Made by a program: the position numbers and the translations under genes. From Actinomycetaceae bacterium (GTDB lineage: Bacteria > Actinomycetota > Actinomycetes > Actinomycetales > Actinomycetaceae), in assembly GCA_012516575.1 (NCBI GenBank), contig JAAYWS010000065.1, positions 1 through 50,280 of the forward strand: a DNA stretch of 50,280 bases, written 5' to 3'. The notes beneath the pieces are model-generated. The model did no database searches and had not been told where the DNA came from. It saw nothing but the letters and a program-made list of their open reading frames with translations. The first letter of the stretch is position 1, and each line of letters starts with the position of its first letter. Below are positions 19,636 through 27,907 of this stretch, piece after piece.

Positions 19636-20097
19636 CTACCGCTTCATCTCGAGGACGACATTAGCTTTCTTAATATCGGCCACGGCGATCTGCTGTTCTT
19701 CATCATCGACCGTCATGTTGATCGTCTCATTCACGACGCCGGTGATCCGGCCTTTGATTGTACGCCCGTCTGTTAGTTTCATATTCACTAAGCGCCCGAT
19801 CGCCCGCGAAAAGTGACGGGCTTCAATGAGATCTCGGGTTGCTCCGGGTGTGGAAACTTCCAAATTGTAACTACCCGAAATCGGGTCAGCTTCATCAAGC
19901 ACGTTTGAGATTGCACGAGTAACATCAGCAAGCTGGTCTGAGCCGACGCCACCCGGACCGGATTCGAGGTCCACGGTCACTCGCAGCGAAGTATGCCGAC
20001 CCGCTTTAACGAGGCGGACCTCTTCTAGGAAGAGCCCCGCCTGGACAACTACTGGTTCGAGCAGTGACATTACTTGATTCTCAAGAGATTTCGCCAT
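19636..20097 (-). CDS. rimP: Ribosome maturation factor RimP
   Basis: RimP is a 30S assembly factor. The 153-residue product shows the family pattern of an N-terminal alpha/beta domain (VTVDLES and SDQLADVTRAISNVLDEADPI) with YNLEVSTPGATRDL, and a C-terminal Sm-like barrel. It is the first gene of the rimP-nusA-ylxR-infB-rbfA-truB-(GHC)-ribF run. A promoter should lie in the 89-bp divergent gap to 20187, but no clear boxes were identified. Confidence 0.96.
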   Translation of the reverse strand: MAKSLENQVMSLLEPVVVQAGLFLEEVRLVKAGRHTSLRVTVDLESGPGGVGSDQLADVTRAISNVLDEADPISGSYNLEVSTPGATRDLIEARHFSRAIGRLVNMKLTDGRTIKGRITGVVNETINMTVDDEEQQIAVADIKKANVVLEMKR

Positions 20098-20186
20098 AAT
20101 GCTAAGCGTACCTTGCTCATCTCAAAAACTGCTACTAAGGGGCTGTGAACTTATTGCCGTTGGCCTGCATATGGCACAGTTAGGGT

Positions 20187-21137
20187 ATGGAAATGCGGAA
20201 AACTGAGCGTAATATGAGCGGGCGCAAGCTTGGATCCCTTTTAAGTCTTGCTGGTGTGCTAGTTTTGATCATTGCATTATTTGCGGTAGTCATGACGGCC
20301 ATGGGCACCCGGCTGGATAATCAGGACCCATCAGCGAAGGATCCCAGCCCAGCAGAAGTCGAGCGGCAGACGCTTGCCCAGACTGTGGCGCGGATTGAAG
20401 TTTTAGCAGGTGAGCGCAGCGCGGAGCTGTGGACCGCAGTACCGTTGGTAGATGCATCAGCTCAGTGGAATTCAGTTTTGGGTGACGTGTGGGTGCCGTG
20501 GCCAGATGGGCCGCCGGAGGGCTATGAAAACCCTGAAATTAATGTCACCCCGAGTGAGATCTCTGATACGGCACTCATCACTGAACTTTATGAGCTGTCC
20601 GAAGCACTCATTGCGGCTGAAGAATTAGATCCGCAATTGGCAACGTCAATGGCGGCCTCGGCACGGATCTATGCCTATCATCTTTCGGTGGAAACGGGAG
20701 CTGGTACCGCAAATGGTGATGATATTTGCGGCTCGGTTAACTACGCGGCATTGGGCGCGTTGACAGCCGACGAATCGAGTTTAGAAATTGCAGAAACCGC
20801 CCGGCAATATTTCGAGTTTGTAGCGGCAAATACGGATCCTGGAAATCGGTTCAACGAGGTTGCGCGCGGTGAAGCTGTGGTTAATCTTGTTGATGCCATC
20901 TTGGAACAGGGTGTCGCCGATATTCGCCCGACGCTGGTTATGCTCCCCGAAGACCCTTTGTTTACCGGCTATCAGATGTTGGCCGATCATTTGATCGTTT
21001 TAGCTGACGACGCCGATGCAGAGCAGCGCCGGGCTATCGTGAGCTTTATGTGCACGATTTCAACACCGGGCGATGCGGCATTGGATGTCTATCCAACGGC
21101 GTTCCCGGGAATTACCGCCGAGGAATTCACGGATTAG
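20187..21137 (+). CDS. Membrane-anchored protein of unknown function
   Basis: This 316-residue protein has a basic N-terminus and one hydrophobic segment (about residues 16-38), with no lipobox cysteine, so it is probably anchored with the bulk outside. The exported part is acidic and mostly helical. Several actinobacteria have alanine-rich or ferritin-like (DUF4439-type) proteins beside rimP, and the helical content would fit. I cannot confirm the family. Three closely spaced ATGs (20187, 20193, 20214) make the start uncertain. It is followed by a strong hairpin terminator. Confidence 0.75.
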   Translation: MEMRKTERNMSGRKLGSLLSLAGVLVLIIALFAVVMTAMGTRLDNQDPSAKDPSPAEVERQTLAQTVARIEVLAGERSAELWTAVPLVDASAQWNSVLGDVWVPWPDGPPEGYENPEINVTPSEISDTALITELYELSEALIAAEELDPQLATSMAASARIYAYHLSVETGAGTANGDDICGSVNYAALGALTADESSLEIAETARQYFEFVAANTDPGNRFNEVARGEAVVNLVDAILEQGVADIRPTLVMLPEDPLFTGYQMLADHLIVLADDADAEQRRAIVSFMCTISTPGDAALDVYPTAFPGITAEEFTD

Positions 21138-21145
21138 TGTGAAAT

Positions 21146-21199
21146 TCGAAGATATCGCCGCATCGTGCTCCCTAGGCGACGATGCGGCGATATCTTCGA
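21146..21199 (+). terminator. Strong intrinsic terminator after 20187-21137
   Basis: A 21-bp perfect stem (21146-21166 with 21179-21199) encloses a 12-base loop containing CCTAGG and is followed by TTTTC on the plus strand. It lies nine bases beyond the stop codon. It probably also stops transcripts arriving from the convergent gene at 21239-22231. Confidence 0.9.
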
Positions 21200-21238
21200 T
21201 TTTCGGCTCATGTTTCTTAGAAAACTACTAGATATTGG

Positions 21239-22231
21239 CTAAAACAAGGCTCCGGCAAGCCTTTTCGGCGGTTCCAAGTGTTTCTTCGTAGCAAGAATCG
21301 CTTTAAGTTCTTGTTTGGTGAGCTCCCATAGTTTCCAGATCTGCTGATAAGACAAGCGCACCACCTGATATCCCAAATGCATTGCTGCCATGTCGCGCCT
21401 GCGATCTACTGTCATTTGGTCCTGCGAAGAATGGTGTGCAACCGAATCACACTCGATAATAAGCGACTTTCCGACGAGGATATCTACCTTTCCTATTGAT
21501 TCGATATACGCCTGTTGTTTCACTTGGTGTCGAAGAGACTCTAGAAACATTTTTACCCGTGTTTCACTGCCCGACTGAGACAAAGCAGATGCTTTACTGA
21601 GCAAACGCGATTTTTTATTATCTGCCTTATCGACAATAGCCAGCGCTGTTTCCTGAGTGATCAGCTCATTGTACAATGCCGATTCCAAAACAATAAGAGC
21701 GGTTTCAGTACTGTGGTAACGCGCGACGTGCTCTAAGGAATCGATGAGGGGTGTCACGATTGTGGGAGACTTACCCGGAGTTAAATGTTCACCTACATAT
21801 CGATCTGGATTAAGGCTGGGATGGAGTAGCTCTGGCGAGTATCGAGGTTTTCTACCGAAACGCCCATAGATTAAATGTGGATGTCCGCTGGTCGGCGTCC
21901 ATAAACCGTGTATTTTACACGCAGTTAAACAACCCACAAGGCAACCTCTAGTCGCCGCTATAAGAAGATCAGGTTCAGCGTCTAGGTTCGCGATCCAACG
22001 CCGAGAAAGACGAATAATCTCACCTTCTTCTATTGCCTTTCGAATGGCTCGATTACCCGAGGCGGCGGACTTTTCAAGTCTTTTCTTGTACTCTTCCGGA
22101 CGAAATACTGAATAACTCATAAGAGAAATGTTGCATGTCCTAAGTGCTGCGCGTTTTTCATGGGCAGAAACTGTGGAAAGTATTTGCATTAACAGTTCTG
22201 TGGACAAACTTGCGTTGCAGATTGGGTACAA
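21239..22231 (-). CDS. AbiEi/DUF559-like protein with Vsr-type nuclease fold
   Basis: The predicted 330 residues combine an N-terminal winged-helix-like region (RAIRKAIEEGEIIRLSRRWI) of the type IV antitoxin (AbiEi-like) kind with a C-terminal DUF559/Vsr-like domain. The C-terminal domain shows a PD-(D/E)xK pattern: Glu223, Asp250 (GKVDILVG) and Glu260-x-Asp262 (IIECDS), then DRRRDMAAMHLGYQVVRLSYQQI. Many actinobacteria carry such proteins, and their function is unknown. No cognate AbiEii-type toxin gene is adjacent. The start is doubtful: TTG 22231 lacks a ribosome site, and ATG 22187 or 22120 is possible. Base composition is lower in GC than the backbone (26 of 60 in line 21601-21660). Confidence 0.72.
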   Translation of the reverse strand: MYPICNASLSTELLMQILSTVSAHEKRAALRTCNISLMSYSVFRPEEYKKRLEKSAASGNRAIRKAIEEGEIIRLSRRWIANLDAEPDLLIAATRGCLVGCLTACKIHGLWTPTSGHPHLIYGRFGRKPRYSPELLHPSLNPDRYVGEHLTPGKSPTIVTPLIDSLEHVARYHSTETALIVLESALYNELITQETALAIVDKADNKKSRLLSKASALSQSGSETRVKMFLESLRHQVKQQAYIESIGKVDILVGKSLIIECDSVAHHSSQDQMTVDRRRDMAAMHLGYQVVRLSYQQIWKLWELTKQELKAILATKKHLEPPKRLAGALF

Positions 22232-22304
22232 AGGTACCGGTGTTACTGCCAGTGCCCGGCCAGACCGGTGCGGGTGTGGAACTGTGAGCCCAAAATCGGC
22301 CTGA

Positions 22305-22340
22305 GCGCCTTATCGCTCCGCTAGGGGAACGATAAGGCGC
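22305..22340 (-). terminator. Hairpin downstream of the giant activase gene
   Basis: GCGCCTTATCG (22305-22315) and CGATAAGGCGC (22330-22340) form a perfect 11-bp stem with a 14-base loop. It lies about 110 bases past the stop of 22449-27023 and upstream of the DUF559-like gene on the same strand. No strong uridine run follows. Confidence 0.55.
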
Positions 22341-22389
22341 CCATCTTGAAATTCAGATCATGCCCCCGTCTAAACAGTGCAACTGGGCG

Positions 22390-22430
22390 GTGCAACTAGG
22401 CAACTAGGCAGTGCAACTAGGCAACTAGGT
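22390..22430. repeat. Two tandem 21-bp units
   Basis: GTGCAACTAGGCAACTAGG is repeated at 22390-22410 and 22411-22430, preceded by a degenerate partial unit from about 22376. It starts 18 bases past the stop of the giant activase gene, next to the 15-bp coding minisatellite at 22545-22619. Replication slippage may be active here. Confidence 0.85.
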
Positions 22431-22448
22431 TTACCGGGGCGAACTGTA

Positions 22449-25400
22449 TTACCAGTGCCCTACCCACTGTCCGACACGCATCTGCGGGATACCCAAAGAA
22501 ACCGGTATAGAAGTTCTAGTTGGCGTGGCCATACAACCAGAGAAAGCGTCAGAATCATCCGGGCCATATTCGTCCGAGCCGCACTCGTCCAAGCCATGTT
22601 CATCCGGATCATATTCATCCGCACCATCAACCACATCCGCACGCAGATCTAAATGCTCATCTCCAGTTTCATGGTTAATAAAAGCCGTAGAAATCATGAG
22701 CTTAATGCGATTGAGTTGGTTGACCTCGGAGGCACCCGGGTCATAGTCAATCGACACAATATTGGCATTAGGATATTTGAGCCGTAGCGGACGGAACATG
22801 CCTTTACCAATCACATGGTTAGGCAAGCAGGCAAAAGGCTGGGCACAAATAATATTCGGACAACCGTTTTCGATCATATCCATCATATCGGCGGTTAAGA
22901 ACCAACCCTCACCGGCCTGATTACCTAGCTGGGCAATCTCTTGCACCTTCTCGGCCAACTCCTGAATGGTCGGGCCCGCATCAAAACGCTTCGAGGCCGC
23001 CAACGCCTTACGCATCGGCTTCTCGTATTGTTGCAATGCCCATAAAGCAAGTTTGTACAACCGCCGGGTCTTATTAGTCCCCACGCCCAAAGTTTCGAAA
23101 TCCCAATCCGCAGACGCAAAACCCTGATGGAAGAACTGGGCCAGACTCGGTAACTGCGCTTCGCACCCTTCAGCTTCAATCGTGCCAACGGCGTCGTTAT
23201 TAGCATCCGGATGGTACTGGACGAGGATCTCCCCGACCAAACCCACCCGCGGCTTGCGCGGAATATCTTGGAGTTCAACCTCGTCAAATTCTCGAGTGAT
23301 CTGTTTGATCAGTGCATGGAACCCGATCGAGTGTCCCAGCGTCGGCGAATACCCCTTATGCTCAAAGAATTCTTGAACAACCCGATCCCACTTCCGATAG
23401 AGCTCTACCACATTGCCATCAATTTGGTAGGGCCGGGTACGCAGTACAACCTTTTGGAGCAAATCGCCTAGGGTGATCGATTGGATTGCGCGATGCATCA
23501 TGCCGGTAGTGAATTCAAAACCGGGATTATCCTCAAGCCCCTGTGCGGAAATCGCGACCACCGGAACTTGGCCATAGCCCGCGTCACGCAGGCCCTTGCG
23601 CAACAACCCCGCATAATTCGTTGCCCGACACATTCCACCGGTTTGGGTAATTGCCACCGCGGTCCGCTCTGGGTCTGCCTTGCCTTCAACGAATTCACCA
23701 ATAAGCTGCCCGATCACAACAATCGCCGGATAACAGGCGTCATTGTTAACGTATTTCAGACCGACCTCAATATTTTCCTTGGTGGTCTTTTCCAACAGGC
23801 GCACGTTGTAACCGCCACGCCGTAGCACCGGCATGAGTAAACGGAAGTGGATCGGCGCCATTTGCGGAACCAAAATCGTGTAACCGTCATCGCGCATTTC
23901 TTTGGTAAAGACCACCCGCTCCTGAATATGCCCGGGGCGCGCGTATTCACGCTCACCAGCTTCTGCTGGCGAAATCGCGTTCTTCCGGGTACGTCCGGCT
24001 CCATCATCTTGGACATCCATAGACGCCGGATAGGTCAGTACTTCTTCAGATTCAGCGCGCGCCGCACGCTCATCAACAGCTGCCGCCAACGACCGCAATC
24101 GAATACGAGCCGCACCCAGATTCGAAATCTCGTCAATCTTGAGCGAAGTGTACACATCTTCGCGGCCCTCTAGGATTTCTTGAACCTGATCAGCAGTAAT
24201 CGCGTCGAGTCCGCATCCGAAAGAAATCAGCTGAACTAATTGCAGGTCCGGATCGTCGCCGGCACTAGCCGCTGCTTCATACAGTCGCGAATGATAGGAC
24301 CACTGGTCACGCACCCGCAACGGACGTTCCAGCTTATTTTCGACGACGGCGTCTTCGGTGAGTACCGCTGCGCCTAGGCCCACGATGAGCTCTGGAATAC
24401 CGTGGTTAATTTCCGGATCGAGATGGTAGGGCCGCCCTGCCAGCACAATACCGCGAATATTATTGGCACGAATGTAGTCTAGGGCCTCCTGCCCCTTTTG
24501 CTTAATCTCGGCCTTAACCGCGTCCATTTCTTCCCAGCCGGCTTCACAGGCAGCACGGGCTTCGTCTTCAGTGACACCCCAGTCCGCGAAAGTCTCCGCA
24601 ATCCGGCGTGGTAAAACATCCCGGTTAGCCAGGTTAAGGAACGGCGAAATAAAAGTGGCTTTATCCGCCGTCAGCCGCTCCATATTGTTCCGGATGACTT
24701 CTGGATAGGTCGCTACAATCGGACAGTTGAAATTATTGTCTTGCCCGGCAGTCGTGGGTTCGTTATAAGACACGCACGGGTAGAAAATCGTGGTGATACC
24801 TTTGTCGAGCAGGTGCTCGATATGTCCATGAGCAAGTTTGGCCGGATAACACAAGTTTTCCGAGGGAATAGATTCCATGCCATCTTCAAACAGTTCGTGA
24901 TTAGACCGGCCCGAAATCATCACCCGGAACTTGAGCTGGGTAAGCACGGTGAACCAGAAAGGATAATCCTCGTACATATTGAGGACGCGCGGAATACCAA
25001 TATCACCGCGGGTTGCGGCCTTTTCGCGCAAGCGCCGGTAGCCGAAAATGCGCTTGTACTTCCACTCGTACATATTCGGGATCGGCGATTTCTTTGGTAC
25101 GCGCTCCAACGATGCACCACGTTCGCAACGATTGCCCGAGACATGACGCTCCCCGGTGGAGAACTTCGAAATCGTCATATTGCAATGGTTTTGGCACAAC
25201 CGGCATGTTTTCAGTTCGGTTTCTACGGTCAGTCCTTCAAGCTCTTCCATCGTGAGCAACGACGACGGGCGCACAGGATCCACCGTTGCCGGATCGTAAT
25301 GCTTCTTCGCGGTCAGTGCCGCTCCGAAAGCTCCCATCAGCCCAGCAATATTCGGCCGGACCACTTCGAGCCCGGTAAGGAGCTCAAACGCCCGCAAAAC

Positions 25401-27023
25401 GGCGTCGTTCAAGAACGTACCGCCTTGAACCACCACGCGCTCGCCAAGATCTGCCGGGTCTTTGAGCTTAATAACCTTATACAGCGCATTGCGAACCACC
25501 GAGTAGGATAGCCCGGCCGAAATATCAGCCACATCAGCGCCCTCTTTTTGGGCTTGCTTAACCGAGGAGTTCATAAACACGGTACAGCGCGTGCCAAGAT
25601 CAACCGGTGCCTTCGACGTCGTGGCGGCTTTAGCGAAAGTCCGCACGTCAGTATCCATGCCCGCCGCGAAGGTCTGCAAGAAGGATCCACAGCCGGAAGA
25701 GCAAGCCTCATTGACCGAGATTGAATCCACCATTCCGTTGCGGATTTCCAAGAACTTCATGTCTTGCCCGCCGATGTCGATGACGGAGGTTACGCCCGGT
25801 TGCAGATATTCGGCGGCGCGGAAATGCGCCATGGTTTCGATTTCGCCTTCGTCGACGCCGATTGCGCTTTGTACAATGCCCTCGCCGTACCCGGTCGAGC
25901 AGGAGCGGACAATACGCGCGGTTTCCGGCAAATCACGTTGGATATGCTTGACGATGTCGATGGCGGCGCTGACTGGGTCGCCTTCGTTCGAGGCGTAATG
26001 GGTGAAAACGATGCGGTCGTCTTCATCGATGAGTACGGCTTTAATCGTGGTGGAGCCGGCGTCGATACCGAGGAAGCAATCACCGCGAGCTTCGGATGTC
26101 GGTAAGGTTTCGACGCGGGCCTTAGCGTGCCGGAGTGCAAATTCTTCGCGTTCGGCGTCGTTTTCAAAAAGCGGACGCATCCGGTGAGTTCCCGGGCCAA
26201 CACTTTTCGCATCACGTAAGTTTTGAGCCATGGGTGCCAGCTCTTTAACGTTATTGTCATCGGCGAGCAGGGCTGCGCCGATTGCCACATACAGCTGGGC
26301 GCGTTCCGGAGTGACATAGGATTCGACCTTGTCCAAAATCCGTTTATATGCTTCGCGCAATTGCGGCAGGAAGTGGAGCGGTCCGCCTAGGAACATAACA
26401 TTTCCCCGAATTGGACGGCCGTTGGCAAGTCCCGCTACGGTCTGAGTGGCAACTGATTGAAAAATGGATGCCGCAATATCTTCGTGGGCAGCACCTTGGT
26501 TCAGTAACGGTTGTACGTCAGTTTTAGCAAATACTCCGCACCGTGAAGCGATCGGATAAATCTTCTCGTAATTCTTAGCAAGGCTGTTCAGTCCGGCAGC
26601 GTCCGTGGACAGTAACGAGGCCATCTGATCAATAAACGCACCGGTTCCGCCCGCGCACGTCCCGTTCATCCGCTGTTCCGGGGTGGGTTTAAGATAGGTA
26701 AGTTTCGCATCTTCTCCACCGAGTTCAATAATGACGTCGGTGTCCGGGTAGTACCGGCGGGTTGCTTCCGTTTCCGCAATGACTTCTTGAACGAAAGGAA
26801 TATCGAGAATATCGCCAACCGATAGACCTCCCGAACCGGTAACAGCCGCGTTGACAGTGACACCGGGATGCTCAAAGGCAATATCGTCAAGTAGTTTCGC
26901 CAGTTCGGCCCGCACGTCAGCATGATGACGGCGGTAGTCTTCAAAAACGACGTTGTCACCGTCAAGCAGAACAGCCTTAACCGTTGTTGAGCCAACGTCG
27001 ATTCCTAAACGGTAATGCGACAC
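22449..27023 (-). CDS. Giant acyl-CoA dehydratase activase-like protein (BadF/BadG/BcrA/BcrD type)
   Basis: The start is GTG 27023, with GGAGG five bases before it, giving 1524 residues. Domains in order: a first ASKHA ATPase (YRLGIDVGSTTVK; GTCAGGTGAF near 123); a second ASKHA ATPase (FLGIDAGSTTIKAVLID) with the Fe-S signature ACSSGCGSF near 440; a Cys motif CRLCQNHC near 608; a DUF2229-like part (SENLCYPAKLAHGH); and an HgdB-like C-terminal part. Relatives activate radical 2-hydroxyacyl-CoA dehydratases by ATP-driven electron transfer. This fused type is widespread but its substrate is unknown. No separate dehydratase subunits are nearby. The last residues form an acidic tail built from pentapeptide repeats. 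A TetR gene lies divergently upstream, across a palindrome. Confidence 0.88.
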   Translation of the reverse strand: MSHYRLGIDVGSTTVKAVLLDGDNVVFEDYRRHHADVRAELAKLLDDIAFEHPGVTVNAAVTGSGGLSVGDILDIPFVQEVIAETEATRRYYPDTDVIIELGGEDAKLTYLKPTPEQRMNGTCAGGTGAFIDQMASLLSTDAAGLNSLAKNYEKIYPIASRCGVFAKTDVQPLLNQGAAHEDIAASIFQSVATQTVAGLANGRPIRGNVMFLGGPLHFLPQLREAYKRILDKVESYVTPERAQLYVAIGAALLADDNNVKELAPMAQNLRDAKSVGPGTHRMRPLFENDAEREEFALRHAKARVETLPTSEARGDCFLGIDAGSTTIKAVLIDEDDRIVFTHYASNEGDPVSAAIDIVKHIQRDLPETARIVRSCSTGYGEGIVQSAIGVDEGEIETMAHFRAAEYLQPGVTSVIDIGGQDMKFLEIRNGMVDSISVNEACSSGCGSFLQTFAAGMDTDVRTFAKAATTSKAPVDLGTRCTVFMNSSVKQAQKEGADVADISAGLSYSVVRNALYKVIKLKDPADLGERVVVQGGTFLNDAVLRAFELLTGLEVVRPNIAGLMGAFGAALTAKKHYDPATVDPVRPSSLLTMEELEGLTVETELKTCRLCQNHCNMTISKFSTGERHVSGNRCERGASLERVPKKSPIPNMYEWKYKRIFGYRRLREKAATRGDIGIPRVLNMYEDYPFWFTVLTQLKFRVMISGRSNHELFEDGMESIPSENLCYPAKLAHGHIEHLLDKGITTIFYPCVSYNEPTTAGQDNNFNCPIVATYPEVIRNNMERLTADKATFISPFLNLANRDVLPRRIAETFADWGVTEDEARAACEAGWEEMDAVKAEIKQKGQEALDYIRANNIRGIVLAGRPYHLDPEINHGIPELIVGLGAAVLTEDAVVENKLERPLRVRDQWSYHSRLYEAAASAGDDPDLQLVQLISFGCGLDAITADQVQEILEGREDVYTSLKIDEISNLGAARIRLRSLAAAVDERAARAESEEVLTYPASMDVQDDGAGRTRKNAISPAEAGEREYARPGHIQERVVFTKEMRDDGYTILVPQMAPIHFRLLMPVLRRGGYNVRLLEKTTKENIEVGLKYVNNDACYPAIVVIGQLIGEFVEGKADPERTAVAITQTGGMCRATNYAGLLRKGLRDAGYGQVPVVAISAQGLEDNPGFEFTTGMMHRAIQSITLGDLLQKVVLRTRPYQIDGNVVELYRKWDRVVQEFFEHKGYSPTLGHSIGFHALIKQITREFDEVELQDIPRKPRVGLVGEILVQYHPDANNDAVGTIEAEGCEAQLPSLAQFFHQGFASADWDFETLGVGTNKTRRLYKLALWALQQYEKPMRKALAASKRFDAGPTIQELAEKVQEIAQLGNQAGEGWFLTADMMDMIENGCPNIICAQPFACLPNHVIGKGMFRPLRLKYPNANIVSIDYDPGASEVNQLNRIKLMISTAFINHETGDEHLDLRADVVDGADEYDPDEHGLDECGSDEYGPDDSDAFSGCMATPTRTSIPVSLGIPQMRVGQWVGHW
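22545..22619 (-). repeat. Coding minisatellite: five 15-bp units in the activase tail
   Basis: In the minus-strand frame, five successive 15-base units encode DEYDP, DEHGL, DECGS, DEYGP and DDSDA. They lie beyond the conserved domain, near the C-terminus. The tail then continues through about 30 residues without recognisable features. Copy number may vary between strains. Confidence 0.8.
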
Positions 27024-27028
27024 TAATA

Positions 27029-27033
27029 CCTCC
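27029..27033 (-). promoter_or_regulatory. Ribosome binding site deciding the activase start
   Basis: GGAGG lies five bases before GTG 27023. It argues for a protein starting at SHYRLGIDVGST rather than at the upstream in-frame ATG (27035) or GTG (27044). Confidence 0.75.
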
Positions 27034-27076
27034 ATTACATGCACTCATCTGATCTTTAATTTAATGAAGTATTTCT

Positions 27077-27101
27077 TAATTTTCAACAGCGTTGAAAATT
27101 A
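27077..27101. promoter_or_regulatory. Perfect palindrome, candidate TetR operator
   Basis: TAATTTTCAAC, a three-base centre AGC, then GTTGAAAATTA: 11-bp arms with no mismatch. It sits in the AT-rich divergent gap, 53 bases from the activase GTG and 95 from the regulator ATG. Odd-spaced palindromes of this size fit TetR dimers. Assignment to the adjacent regulator is inference. Confidence 0.75.
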
Positions 27102-27196
27102 GGATTCCGGTGGGGTAAATTCGTTGATATTACAACATAAAACCAGCATGGGATATTGGTCCCGAAAACTTTTCTGATGAAATTCGAGGTTAGCAA

Positions 27197-27808
27197 ATGG
27201 CAAGGAAAACAGTTTCGCGAGGGCCGGCTGCCAAACGCGGTGAAGTACGTGAACGGCTACTCGAAATTGCTCATGAAGCTTTTTCCCGATCCGATTTCTC
27301 AGCAGTTACCATGCGCGACTTAGCAGCGAAGGCTGATTGTGATCCTGGGCTGATCAATTACTATTTTGGATCGAAAGCGGGACTGTTTCGTGAGTCCATG
27401 TCGCTTCCACAAGACCCGGTCAAAGTAATTCACGAAGCCATCGGGGAAGGGGGTTTGGGAACGGGTGAACGTCTAGTGCTGGCCGTACTCAAATTATGGG
27501 AAGAATCCAAAGCAGCGACGTTTTTCAAAGCGATTGCATCATCAATTTTAGTATCCGAGGCAACATTTTCGATCTATTCGAATTGGATGGAAAACGCCAT
27601 GATTAAACCACTGGCGGCGAAGTTGAACGTGCCTGAAGCCGATTTGCGTCTTGAGCTGGTGCTAGGAGAAATTTTGGGATTGTTCTCAGCCCGCTATATT
27701 TTCGCCCGCCCGCCGCTTGTAACCATGCCCCGCGAGGAAGTTGCGCGGCGTTACGGACGAGTTGTGGACCTGACCTTATACGGCAAAGTGCCGCCAGCAA
27801 GTCCCTAG
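27197..27808 (+). CDS. TetR family transcriptional regulator
   Basis: This is a 203-residue DNA-binding regulator. The helix-turn-helix is at about residues 36-58 (VTMRDLAAKADCDPGLINYYFGSK region), and the C-terminal ligand domain is helical. ATG 27197 follows GAGG. It is divergent from the giant activase gene, with a perfect palindrome between the two, so it probably represses that gene and itself. The C-terminal half is of the kind annotated TetR_C with unknown effector. A CoA-related ligand is possible but unproven. Confidence 0.88.
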   Translation: MARKTVSRGPAAKRGEVRERLLEIAHEAFSRSDFSAVTMRDLAAKADCDPGLINYYFGSKAGLFRESMSLPQDPVKVIHEAIGEGGLGTGERLVLAVLKLWEESKAATFFKAIASSILVSEATFSIYSNWMENAMIKPLAAKLNVPEADLRLELVLGEILGLFSARYIFARPPLVTMPREEVARRYGRVVDLTLYGKVPPASP

Positions 27809-27820
27809 CGTCCTGCCCGG

Positions 27821-27847
27821 CCACCGGGATTATAGGTAGTCCGGTGG
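27821..27847. terminator. Hairpin after the TetR gene
   Basis: CCACCGG (27821-27827) pairs with CCGGTGG (27841-27847) across a 13-base loop, in the convergent gap between the TetR gene and proS. There is no uridine run. Confidence 0.5.
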
Positions 27848-27871
27848 ATCGGCAGTTCAAGCCTGCCAATA

Positions 27872-27896
27872 GCCCGGGCAGATCGCCAACCCGGGC
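27872..27896 (-). terminator. Hairpin at the 3' end of proS
   Basis: GCCCGGG (27872-27878) pairs with CCCGGGC (27890-27896), 11 bases past the proS stop. Together with the neighbouring hairpin it probably ends both convergent transcripts. There is no uridine run. Confidence 0.55.
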
Positions 27897-27907
27897 GAAT
27901 CAGCAGT

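Noticed and set aside
22390-22430. CRISPR-like short repeats
   Set aside because: The units are directly adjacent with no spacers and number only two, so this is a simple tandem repeat.
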